From Pseudomonadota bacterium (lineage in GTDB: Bacteria; Pseudomonadota; Gammaproteobacteria; Legionellales; Legionellaceae): 64,000 nt of DNA. The notes below the pieces were generated by a model. The model saw only the letters and a program-made list of their open reading frames with translations, searched no databases and had not been told where the DNA came from. Every line of letters starts with the position of its first letter. Positions within the stretch are counted from its first letter, which is position 1. The position numbers and the translations under genes were made by a program. The stretch is from the NCBI GenBank assembly GCA_020051095.1, contig JAGVJN010000010.1:62001-126000 (forward strand). The letters are read 5' to 3'. Shown piece after piece: positions 30,353-38,155 of this stretch.

Positions 30353-32818
30353 GTGATTGACTTACTCATTTTTATTGGTGTTACTTCCGTTATAATGACC
30401 TTAATGGCAAAGGAAGCATCCGTTCAGATATGGTTAATATCGTTTGCCATATTATCAGCCGTTGCCACGCAATTAGCGGCCTTTGGTTGGTTTTCAACAT
30501 TCCTTTTATGTTCGATTACCTTGGTTGCTTTACTTGGAAGCATTTCACCAATTCGTTTAGCGATCACGCGCAAAGTTCTAGAAATATTGCAAAAGAACTT
30601 GCCTTCCATGTCTTCGACTGAAAGAGAAGCTTTAGAAGCTGGTACAGTGAGTTGGGAAGGTGAAATTTTTTCTGGTAAGCCAGACTTCAGTAAGTTGCAG
30701 CAAGCACCACTTGTCAAGTTAACGAAAGCAGAGCAAGCCTTTATAGATGGGCCCGTTCGAACCTTGTGTGAAATGGTTGATGATTGGGATATTACCCATA
30801 ATCGTACTGATTTACCCGAGGAAATGTGGCAGTTTATCAGAACTAATCGCTTTTTTGGCATGATTATTCCAGAAGAATATGGTGGCTTAGGATTTTCAGC
30901 AACGGCTCAAATGGAAGTTCTCGTAAAGCTTTACTCGCGATCGGTTTCAGTTGCCACCACCGTCAGCGTTCCTAATTCCCTAGGGCCAGCTGAATTGCTG
31001 CTAAAATACGGCACGAAAGAACAACGAGAATATTATTTACCAAGACTAGCGAATGGAACTGATATTCCATGTTTTGCGCTTACAGGACCAAATGCTGGCT
31101 CTGATGCAGCCTCAATTCCGGATACAGGCGTTGTTTGTCGTGGCAATTTTAATGGTGAGGAAGTCATTGGCATACGTCTAAATTGGGATAAGCGATACAT
31201 TACGTTGTCTCCTGTGGCAACGGTTGTTGGTTTAGCATTCAGACTGTATGACCCCGATAATTTACTCAATAAGAAGAGTGACATTGGAATTACTTGTGCT
31301 TTAATTCCCTCAAATTTACCGGGCGTTAGGACGGGCAGACGTCATTTCCCACTTAATTCAGCTTTCATGAATGGACCCACGCAGGGCAAAGATGTCTTTA
31401 TTCCCATTTCCTATATCATTGGTGGTGCTGAGATGGCAGGAAAAGGGTGGTCTATGTTAATGGAGTGCTTAAGTGCTGGTCGTGCCATTTCATTACCTTC
31501 GTCCGCATTAGGAGGCGCTCAACTTATTGCTTTGGCAACGGGTGCTTATGCACGAATTAGAACTCAGTTTGATCAACCTATTGCTAAATTTGAAGGTATT
31601 GAGGAGCCACTTGCTCGCATAGCAGGTAATACCTATATTATTGATTCGGCATTAACGCTAGCGACTGCCGCGATTGATCAAGGTGAAAAACCAGCCATTG
31701 TTGGTGCGATATTAAAATACCACACCACAGAACGAGCAAGACAGATAGGCATGGACTCGATGGATATCCATGGTGGTAAGGCCATCTGCTTAGGACCTGA
31801 AAATTATCTTGGCCGGGGTTATCAACAAGCGCCCATTGGCATCACCGTTGAAGGCGCAAATATATTAACTCGAAGTTTAATTATTTTTGGCCAGGGGGCG
31901 ATTCGATGCCATCCTTATGTCTTTGCTGAAATGGAAGCGGCTCGTAAAAATGATTTACAAGCCTTTGATAAAGCATTTTGGGGGCATGTTGGCTATACGA
32001 TGTCCAATTTTGCCCGTTCCCTTGTCTTCCTATTTACCAAAGCCAAAGGAACCCCCGCGCCTTCGATGATAACAAAACCGTATTATCAAGCTATCAACCA
32101 ATACAGCGCTAATTTTGCATTTGTCGCTGACTTTTCCTTAGCATTACTTGGTGGTGCGTTGAAACGTATGGAATCTTTATCTGCAAGGCTTGGTGATGTT
32201 TTATCGAAACTTTACCTTTTATCTGCTGTGCTAAAGCGATACGAGAGCGATGGAGAACCGGCGGTGGATAAGCCAGTCGTTGATTGGGCAGCTCAGCAAT
32301 TACTCTTTGAAATAGAGCAAGCGTTCCAGGGTATTATTCAGAATTTCCCAATAGCTTGGGCTAAAGGTTTCTTAAAGTTAATCATGCTACCTTTTGGTCC
32401 ACAACGCAAAGTCCCATCGGATGCGCTTGGTAAGAAGTTAGCAAAATTGTTAACCACAACTTGCCCGACGCGAGAAAGGTTAACGAGATTAGTCTATAAA
32501 GAACCTGTTGCAAATTGCCCAGTCGGTCGGATGGAAGAAGCGTTTATTAAGATTGTAACGGTTGCTGATACAGAGAAAAAATTTATAAAAGCCGTTCGTG
32601 CTCATAAAATACAAGGGTTAACGGTTCATGATCAGATTAAACAGGCAGAACACCTAGGTCAACTTACTGCAGATGAGGCGAGTCAACTAATGGAAGCAGA
32701 ACAAGCTAGACAAGCCGTTATCAAAGTGGATGATTTTGATATGGATGAACTTCGTCGACTGGTTGTTGGCAAGGCCAAGACGAAAAGTAAATCAGATAGT
32801 GAATCGGCAACATTCTGA
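30353..32818 (+). CDS. fadE: Acyl-CoA dehydrogenase FadE (large type)
   Basis: Catalyses the first step of fatty acid beta-oxidation, FAD-dependent conversion of acyl-CoA to trans-2-enoyl-CoA. The 821-residue protein is the long bacterial form with N-terminal membrane segments (about residues 2-20 and 22-60), then the dehydrogenase core: IIPEEYGGLGFSATAQME, FALTGPNAGSDAASIPDTG, GRAISLPSSALGGAQL and MDIHGGKAICLGPENYLGRG, followed by a FadE-specific C-terminal extension. The start codon is GTG at 30353, fixed by AAGGAGAG just upstream. The gene stands alone, convergent with minE. Confidence 0.94.
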   Translation: MIDLLIFIGVTSVIMTLMAKEASVQIWLISFAILSAVATQLAAFGWFSTFLLCSITLVALLGSISPIRLAITRKVLEILQKNLPSMSSTEREALEAGTVSWEGEIFSGKPDFSKLQQAPLVKLTKAEQAFIDGPVRTLCEMVDDWDITHNRTDLPEEMWQFIRTNRFFGMIIPEEYGGLGFSATAQMEVLVKLYSRSVSVATTVSVPNSLGPAELLLKYGTKEQREYYLPRLANGTDIPCFALTGPNAGSDAASIPDTGVVCRGNFNGEEVIGIRLNWDKRYITLSPVATVVGLAFRLYDPDNLLNKKSDIGITCALIPSNLPGVRTGRRHFPLNSAFMNGPTQGKDVFIPISYIIGGAEMAGKGWSMLMECLSAGRAISLPSSALGGAQLIALATGAYARIRTQFDQPIAKFEGIEEPLARIAGNTYIIDSALTLATAAIDQGEKPAIVGAILKYHTTERARQIGMDSMDIHGGKAICLGPENYLGRGYQQAPIGITVEGANILTRSLIIFGQGAIRCHPYVFAEMEAARKNDLQAFDKAFWGHVGYTMSNFARSLVFLFTKAKGTPAPSMITKPYYQAINQYSANFAFVADFSLALLGGALKRMESLSARLGDVLSKLYLLSAVLKRYESDGEPAVDKPVVDWAAQQLLFEIEQAFQGIIQNFPIAWAKGFLKLIMLPFGPQRKVPSDALGKKLAKLLTTTCPTRERLTRLVYKEPVANCPVGRMEEAFIKIVTVADTEKKFIKAVRAHKIQGLTVHDQIKQAEHLGQLTADEASQLMEAEQARQAVIKVDDFDMDELRRLVVGKAKTKSKSDSESATF

Positions 32819-32844
32819 CAATTGGGATTTTGTTAATTAAATCC

Positions 32845-32865
32845 AAGCGCACATCAGGTGCGCTT
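32845..32865 (+). terminator. Hairpin between convergent fadE and minE
   Basis: Perfect 8-bp inverted repeat AAGCGCAC / GTGCGCTT with a 5-base loop. It lies 26 bases after the fadE stop and 27 before the minE stop, so it could serve both directions. A T-rich stretch follows only on the minus strand. Confidence 0.5.
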
Positions 32866-32892
32866 GTAGGCTAATGTTAAGCAGTTTGGGAA

Positions 32893-33159
32893 CTAATGAA
32901 CTTCTTCAAAGGCCTCTTCGGGCATGGTGACATTCAGTTCTAGTATAGCGTTATCACCATCTTTTTCGAGAGTGACATTCACTTGATCGCGACTTATTGG
33001 TACATATTTAGCGATGACTTCTAATATTTCATCTTGTAGTTTTGTCAGATAATCCGGCTGTGATCGTTGTGAACGCTCGTGAGAAATGATGATTTGTAAG
33101 CGTTCTTTCGCGACAGAGGCTGTGTTTGGTCTTTTTCGTAAAAATTTTAAAAGACTCAT
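32893..33159 (-). CDS. minE: Cell division topological specificity factor MinE
   Basis: Stimulates MinD ATPase and drives pole-to-pole oscillation so that division occurs at midcell. The 88-residue protein has the N-terminal membrane and MinD-binding part ([20 protein letters not shown]) and the beta-rich dimer domain ([15 protein letters not shown], then LELNVTMP). Length and layout are normal. The ATG overlaps the minD stop by 4 bases, giving coupled translation. Confidence 0.96.
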   Translation of the reverse strand: MSLLKFLRKRPNTASVAKERLQIIISHERSQRSQPDYLTKLQDEILEVIAKYVPISRDQVNVTLEKDGDNAILELNVTMPEEAFEEVH

Positions 33160-34004
33160 ATCGTGGCCTCCTCTTTTGACTTTCCAAAGATGCGTTTTAA
33201 AAAGCCTTTGCGCTCAATGCTAATAAATCGCATTGGCCTATTCTCACCTAAAAATCGTGCAATCGCATCTTGATAGGCAACCCCTGCGTCGCTCTGCTCA
33301 TCCAATACGACAGGAGTACCTGTATTCGAAGCTTTTAAGACAGCTTTAGACTCGGGGATAACGCCGATTAATGGAATCGCCAATATTTCTGTGACATCGT
33401 TTACAGATAGCATTTCACCAATTTCAACACGTGTCGGATCATAACGCGTTAAAAGTAAATGTTCTTGAACCGGCTCAAGATTTTCAATGGCCCGTCGACT
33501 TTTACTTGCCAAAATACCTAAAATCCGGTCAGAGTCGCGTACGGAAGAAACTTCGGGGTTGGTAACAACTATCGCATGATCAGCGAAATGCATGGCCATT
33601 AACGCCCCGGATTCAATCCCAGCAGGTGAGTCACAAACAATGAAATCAAATGATTTTTTGAGTTCTTCGATAACACGTTCAACGCCTTCAAGCGTTAGTG
33701 CATCTTTATCTCGTGTTTGGGATGCTGGTAAAATCGAGAGATTTTGAATTCGTTTATCTTTGATCAAGGCTTGATTTAGGCTCGCATCCCCATTAATGAC
33801 ATTAACGAAATCGTAAACGACACGCCGCTCACACCCCATAATTATATCAAGATTTCGTAACCCAATATCAAAGTCTATGACGACGGTTTTATGGCCAGCC
33901 ATAGCTAATCCAGAAGCAAAAGCAGCTGACGTAGTGGTTTTTCCTACACCGCCTTTACCGGATGTGATAACAATTATCTTGCTCAATGTCGTTTCCTTTG
34001 CCAA
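33156..34004 (-). CDS. minD: Septum-site determining ATPase MinD
   Basis: Membrane-bound ParA/MinD-type ATPase that normally recruits MinC. The deviant Walker A is [14 protein letters not shown], the switch regions include [12 protein letters not shown] and [12 protein letters not shown], and the C-terminal amphipathic membrane-targeting helix is [12 protein letters not shown]. The 282-residue length is slightly longer than in E. coli. Upstream, 215 bases separate it from a divergent gene: minC, which usually precedes minD, is not here. A MinC encoded elsewhere would be needed for the classical system. Confidence 0.96.
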   Translation of the reverse strand: MAKETTLSKIIVITSGKGGVGKTTTSAAFASGLAMAGHKTVVIDFDIGLRNLDIIMGCERRVVYDFVNVINGDASLNQALIKDKRIQNLSILPASQTRDKDALTLEGVERVIEELKKSFDFIVCDSPAGIESGALMAMHFADHAIVVTNPEVSSVRDSDRILGILASKSRRAIENLEPVQEHLLLTRYDPTRVEIGEMLSVNDVTEILAIPLIGVIPESKAVLKASNTGTPVVLDEQSDAGVAYQDAIARFLGENRPMRFISIERKGFLKRIFGKSKEEATI

Positions 34005-34163
34005 TAAATATACTCTTCAGTTTATACCTAAGGACCTTGTAATTGCAAGCGTTATACGATTGATTTTTAGGGGTTAGACGATGTGAAAACACAACAGATA
34101 AGAATCGAAAAACGAGCCTATTGTGAGCACGAAAATCATCAAAATAATCTGCCAATTATTTGA

Positions 34164-34193
34164 TTTACAATCAATTTGTGTGCTAAATATAGG
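34164..34193 (+). promoter_or_regulatory. Candidate promoter of the secreted three-gene cluster
   Basis: TTTACA (34164-34169) and TATAGG (34188-34193) with an 18-base spacer, 27 bases before the ATG at 34220. The -35 overlaps a small palindrome TTGATTTACAATCAA. Sequence match is moderate. Confidence 0.35.
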
Positions 34194-34219
34194 TAACCTT
34201 ATTTTATGATGATCGACTC

Positions 34220-35482
34220 ATGAGGCGTCTCTTTCTTTTTGGAATTTTGTTCTTGATGGTTGGTGTCACATATGCTTACACAACACCACAACCGTTTATG
34301 AATCTGTATTTTGATTTTACTGGCTCGAGTACTCCAGGATTCCCGGCGAATCAAAAAACAATCCCTCAAATATTGGTGGATGCGGAAGATCAACAACAAT
34401 CTAACAAAAACGATAACAGACTGCTTATTCTATTAATTAATTCAACTATTTATATTTACGATAACCAACGTCAATTAGTCTATAGCAAATTGTTGCGTAC
34501 TAATCCTTCCACAGGGTTCTATGAAATGACGTCATTATCACATATTGGCCCGGCATTATCTTACTTAGCAGAAATCAAAGCATCCGGTAGTAATGCATGG
34601 AAACCAGCAATGCAACAGCTCTTAACCAATATTAAAGCGGTAAGAAAATTAAATGACACTGGCGAGTGGATAAAACAGGCTAATATTCAACCATGGAAGA
34701 CGCATGAGTCACAAATTCTCGCAATGTTCGATTATGGCTTGTCGATGTCTGGAAACTATATTGTATCTGTATTAAATGGTGGGAAGTTTGATTTGCAAGA
34801 TGTTCAGAATAATTTTCTAAAGGGTAATAAACAATATCCCATCCCGTTTAATAATATTATGGTGGGAACATTTATGTTCACGGCTTTACAGAGTATGGAC
34901 GAAATCCACCAAGAAATAAAAGACAAACAGATAGATTGGCCCCATGCGATGATTGTGATTCGTTTTGTGGCCGGGGCAAATGTCACTGCTGGTTTGACAA
35001 AAGGTACGAATTGGTTTGTTCCGTTCTTTCAAGCATTATCAAATAATACCTTATTAGCTTCTAATATAATAATTGCGCCATACGCTGATGTAAAATCAGA
35101 TCTAGGGCAAAAGGTATTATCAGAAGATAGTTACAATTACTATAAAAACCAAGTATGGATGAGCACTAAAAATCGTGAGAAGACTGCTGCCGAAGTGTTT
35201 ACAAGCCTTGACACCATTTTTGTACCAGGTAGACCTGCTTTGCCTGGCGATTATTCCTATTCGAAGGCATCGGATGTAAGAGATTTTTTAGTCAGGCTTA
35301 AGCATTCATTACAGGACCCTCAAGAAATGTTGTCTAATACGGTAGGGTTTTGGATGGCAGGCGAGTTAGCTGCAAAAAATTGGCAAGCAGAAAAAGTGGC
35401 AATACCTGGTTTTACGGATGGTTTTCCTGAAGGAATCACCGCTTATCCTACCAATAATCCACCGATAGGAGAGGTAAAATGA
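34220..35482 (+). CDS. Secreted protein of unknown function, first in the EAR/phosphatase cluster
   Basis: A 420-residue protein with a signal peptide (residues 1-19, ending TYA-YT), so exported. I do not recognise the family with confidence; it may belong to a Legionella-associated domain of unknown function. Visible features are a beta-rich start (LLILLINSTIYIYDNQRQLV), a helical middle, WPHAMIVIRFVAGANVTAG near residue 250, and a proline-rich end. There are no cysteines forming an obvious pattern. The ribosome site is weak. It overlaps the EAR gene by 4 bases, so the two are translated together and probably act at the same place outside the cytoplasm. Confidence 0.85.
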   Translation: MRRLFLFGILFLMVGVTYAYTTPQPFMNLYFDFTGSSTPGFPANQKTIPQILVDAEDQQQSNKNDNRLLILLINSTIYIYDNQRQLVYSKLLRTNPSTGFYEMTSLSHIGPALSYLAEIKASGSNAWKPAMQQLLTNIKAVRKLNDTGEWIKQANIQPWKTHESQILAMFDYGLSMSGNYIVSVLNGGKFDLQDVQNNFLKGNKQYPIPFNNIMVGTFMFTALQSMDEIHQEIKDKQIDWPHAMIVIRFVAGANVTAGLTKGTNWFVPFFQALSNNTLLASNIIIAPYADVKSDLGQKVLSEDSYNYYKNQVWMSTKNREKTAAEVFTSLDTIFVPGRPALPGDYSYSKASDVRDFLVRLKHSLQDPQEMLSNTVGFWMAGELAAKNWQAEKVAIPGFTDGFPEGITAYPTNNPPIGEVK

Positions 35483-36636
35483 GGCCCCATTTGTTTTGTG
35501 CATTGCTTCTGACGGTTATTTCAGCTTATTCGCAACCTATTTTAAAGCCGTGGATAACCATTGATGCTCAGGGGACTCGAGAGATAACTCCCTTTGAGAT
35601 AGATGGACAACGTTATTTAGCTGTCGCACAGCTTGCCAAAGATATTCCTCACACACCGGCGAATATGAATGGCGGCAACTCGGATGTTGATGTCATAATT
35701 TTGCGGGAAGGAAAGGGGCTGTTTACGCCGTTACAATCCATTCCAAGTCATGGCAATGAAGGCGTTGAGTTTTTTTCCATTAATAACATTCCGTATATAG
35801 CAGTTGCTTCAATCCGATCGGGCCCGCATGCGCCCTACAATATTAACACCTACTCGAAATTATATCAGTGGGATGGAAAACGATTTTATCCAATTCAGCA
35901 GTTTTTTAATTTAGCAACTAAACAATGGCGACATTTTCAAATTGGTGAACGACATTTTCTAGCCCAAGCTAATGGCATTATTAAATCATTATCTGAATCA
36001 AGTTTAAGTACAAATTCAATGATTTATGAATGGGATGGCCATTCTTTTCAACCTTTTCAAACAATCGCTTCTACTTGGGCTTATTCCTGGGAGTTCTTTG
36101 AAATGGACGGTCAGTATTATTTGGCGCTTGCCGATCATGTCAATCACTCAATGATTTACCAATGGAATGGCCGATCATTTCAAACATTTCAAAATTTTCC
36201 AGGCAGTGGTGGGAGAGTCTTTAAGTACATGAAGATAGGGGATAAATCCTTATTGGCTTTTGCAAATATCAATCATAATTCAATGATTTATCAGTTTAAA
36301 CAAGGAAAATGGGAGCCTTTGCAAACATTAAACGGAACTGGAGGACGTAATTTTACCTACTTTAAATACAAAGGTGATGATTACCTATTAAGGATTAACT
36401 TCATAACTGGTAGTCGAGAGAAACCAGTGAGTGTGTTGAAGTCTCCGTTATACCGTTGGAATGGGAATCAATTTGAACAAGTGGAAGAAATTACAACCTA
36501 TGGTGGTGTGAGTGCTAATCCATTTATGCATGGTGGGCAACTCATGATTGCTGTTGCAAATAGTTTAAGCAAAGATTTGCGTTTTAAACAGCCTTCGTTG
36601 ATTTATCAAGTTGGTGAAGCCCAACGTCCAAATTAG
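35479..36636 (+). CDS. Secreted EAR/EPTP-repeat beta-propeller protein
   Basis: A 385-residue protein with a signal peptide (ending AYS-QP near residue 18). The rest consists of seven repeats of about 45-55 residues with a consensus near FxxFxIxGxxYLAVAN followed by SxIYxWxGxxFxxxQ. Clear examples are SMIYEWDGHSFQPFQ, SMIYQWNGRSFQTFQ and SPLYRWNGNQFEQVE. This matches the EAR (epilepsy-associated, EPTP) repeat of animal LGI1 and related proteins, which folds as a seven-bladed propeller for protein binding. Seven repeats is exactly the expected number. It overlaps the upstream secreted orphan by 4 bases and precedes an acid phosphatase gene. The function is unknown; ligand or host-surface binding is an inference. 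Confidence 0.85.
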   Translation: MRPHLFCALLLTVISAYSQPILKPWITIDAQGTREITPFEIDGQRYLAVAQLAKDIPHTPANMNGGNSDVDVIILREGKGLFTPLQSIPSHGNEGVEFFSINNIPYIAVASIRSGPHAPYNINTYSKLYQWDGKRFYPIQQFFNLATKQWRHFQIGERHFLAQANGIIKSLSESSLSTNSMIYEWDGHSFQPFQTIASTWAYSWEFFEMDGQYYLALADHVNHSMIYQWNGRSFQTFQNFPGSGGRVFKYMKIGDKSLLAFANINHNSMIYQFKQGKWEPLQTLNGTGGRNFTYFKYKGDDYLLRINFITGSREKPVSVLKSPLYRWNGNQFEQVEEITTYGGVSANPFMHGGQLMIAVANSLSKDLRFKQPSLIYQVGEAQRPN

Positions 36637-36693
36637 AGGGATTTTTTTTCTATCCCATAGCTGATTTAACGTTCTTATCAGGGAGTCAGAAGT

Positions 36694-37767
36694 ATGAGCA
36701 GTTTACTTCGTCTAGGCACAGTGTTATTCCTATGTATTCCATCCGCCATATTTGCTCACGACAAACTGATTTTTGCCATCGATATTATTCGACATGGCGA
36801 TAGAACCCCATTTATTTCACTACCATCTGTCGATTACCATTGGCAAGAAGGATTCGGACAGTTAACTGCTGAAGGGATGCAGCAAGAATACAATTTAGGT
36901 AAGACCTTTCGTAAAAAATACATTGAACAAACACACCTGTTGCCTGACTGTTATGAACAAGGATTAATCAATGTATATGCCACCTATTTCGATCGCACAC
37001 ATATGAGTGCACAATCATTGCTAATGGGATTATACCCTCCCGGAACTGGACCTAAAACAACGGGAAACTCAGCTCCTGCATTGCCGCATGCATTTCAACC
37101 CATTCCGGTATTTAGTTCACCGGCAAAATATGATCAAGTGATCGATCAGTACGTCAGCCATGAAGAGAGAGCTAAGCTGATGGAGCAATATGTGTATTCG
37201 ACGGTTGAATGGCAACAAAAAAATAATGAGCTTAAGACTAAATACACACTTTGGAGCAATTTGCTTGGGCTACAAATTCAGAGCTTGTCGGATCTGCAAT
37301 TACTCGGCGATGCTTTGTATATTCACAAAATTCATCATGCCCCAATGCCAAGCCAATTAAGTTCAGACGATATTGATACCATCATCAAGGCCAGCCATTG
37401 GGCTTTTACAGCGCAATTAAAGCCTAAACAGGTTGCAACTGTTTATTGTGGTAAACTCATGACCAATATTGCCAACTACCTCGATAAAGGCAGTCAACAA
37501 AGTTCTAAGCTGAAATATGTCCTGCTGTCAGCACATGATACGACAATTGCGGGTGCATTAAGTTTTTTAGGGGTACCCTTGGAGCAAGTTCCCACGTATG
37601 CCTCAAATCTTAATTTTTCACTTTACGAAAGTGGCCAAGACTACTATCAGGTGAAAATCACCTATAATGGCCAACCTGTTTCAATTCCTGCATGTGGTGG
37701 GGTGTCTTGCGAGTTACAACAATTTATAAAATTGGTGGATAGTACCAAACAAATGTCTTTAGGTTAA
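36694..37767 (+). CDS. map: Histidine acid phosphatase, Map-like, secreted
   Basis: Hydrolyses phosphomonoesters at acid pH through a phosphohistidine intermediate. The 357-residue protein has a signal peptide (residues 1-21, ending IFA-HD), the catalytic motif RHGDRTP with nucleophile His34, and the C-terminal proton donor pair SAHDTT (His281-Asp282). From memory it resembles the Legionella major acid phosphatase Map, a type II-secreted enzyme. The symbol is therefore tentative. GGGAG lies before the ATG. It follows the EAR gene after 57 bases that include a small GGGAT/ATCCC hairpin, and may be partly co-transcribed. It is convergent with folB. Confidence 0.88.
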   Translation: MSSLLRLGTVLFLCIPSAIFAHDKLIFAIDIIRHGDRTPFISLPSVDYHWQEGFGQLTAEGMQQEYNLGKTFRKKYIEQTHLLPDCYEQGLINVYATYFDRTHMSAQSLLMGLYPPGTGPKTTGNSAPALPHAFQPIPVFSSPAKYDQVIDQYVSHEERAKLMEQYVYSTVEWQQKNNELKTKYTLWSNLLGLQIQSLSDLQLLGDALYIHKIHHAPMPSQLSSDDIDTIIKASHWAFTAQLKPKQVATVYCGKLMTNIANYLDKGSQQSSKLKYVLLSAHDTTIAGALSFLGVPLEQVPTYASNLNFSLYESGQDYYQVKITYNGQPVSIPACGGVSCELQQFIKLVDSTKQMSLG

Positions 37768-37789
37768 AGTTCTCATAACATGATGCACT

Positions 37790-38140
37790 TTAGACGGTCT
37801 TGCTACGAATGGCGATAACTCTGACATTTTTAGCTTGCTTGAGTGCATACGGCTTATTCACCACAATTTTTACCTGTTGGATGGGAAAGTTCGTCAATAT
37901 CTCTTGGGCAATGTCATTAGCAACGGTTTCAATGAGTTGGAATGATTTTTTCGTTACATAGGCGTTAATATGTTGACTAATCAAGTCATAGTTGATGGTT
38001 TCGTCAATATGGTCATTTATCGCTTTGAAATCCACATAAAGATGAAGGTCTACTAACAAACATTGATCAATAGCTTGTTCCCATTGATTAACGCCAATGC
38101 GTGTTTGTAGACTCAATGATTCAATCACAATTTCATCCAT
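37790..38140 (-). CDS. folB: Dihydroneopterin aldolase
   Basis: Converts 7,8-dihydroneopterin to 6-hydroxymethyl-dihydropterin in folate synthesis. The 116-residue length is typical. IESLSLQTRIGVNQWEQ, TINYDLISQHI, FQLIETVANDIAQEIL and VKIVVNKPYAL match the T-fold family, with the substrate Glu in the LIETVA block and the catalytic Lys in VNKP. It lies 15 bases downstream of valS and is probably transcribed with it. Confidence 0.94.
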   Translation of the reverse strand: MDEIVIESLSLQTRIGVNQWEQAIDQCLLVDLHLYVDFKAINDHIDETINYDLISQHINAYVTKKSFQLIETVANDIAQEILTNFPIQQVKIVVNKPYALKQAKNVRVIAIRSKTV

Positions 38141-38155
38141 GCAAGGTTCTCCGAT

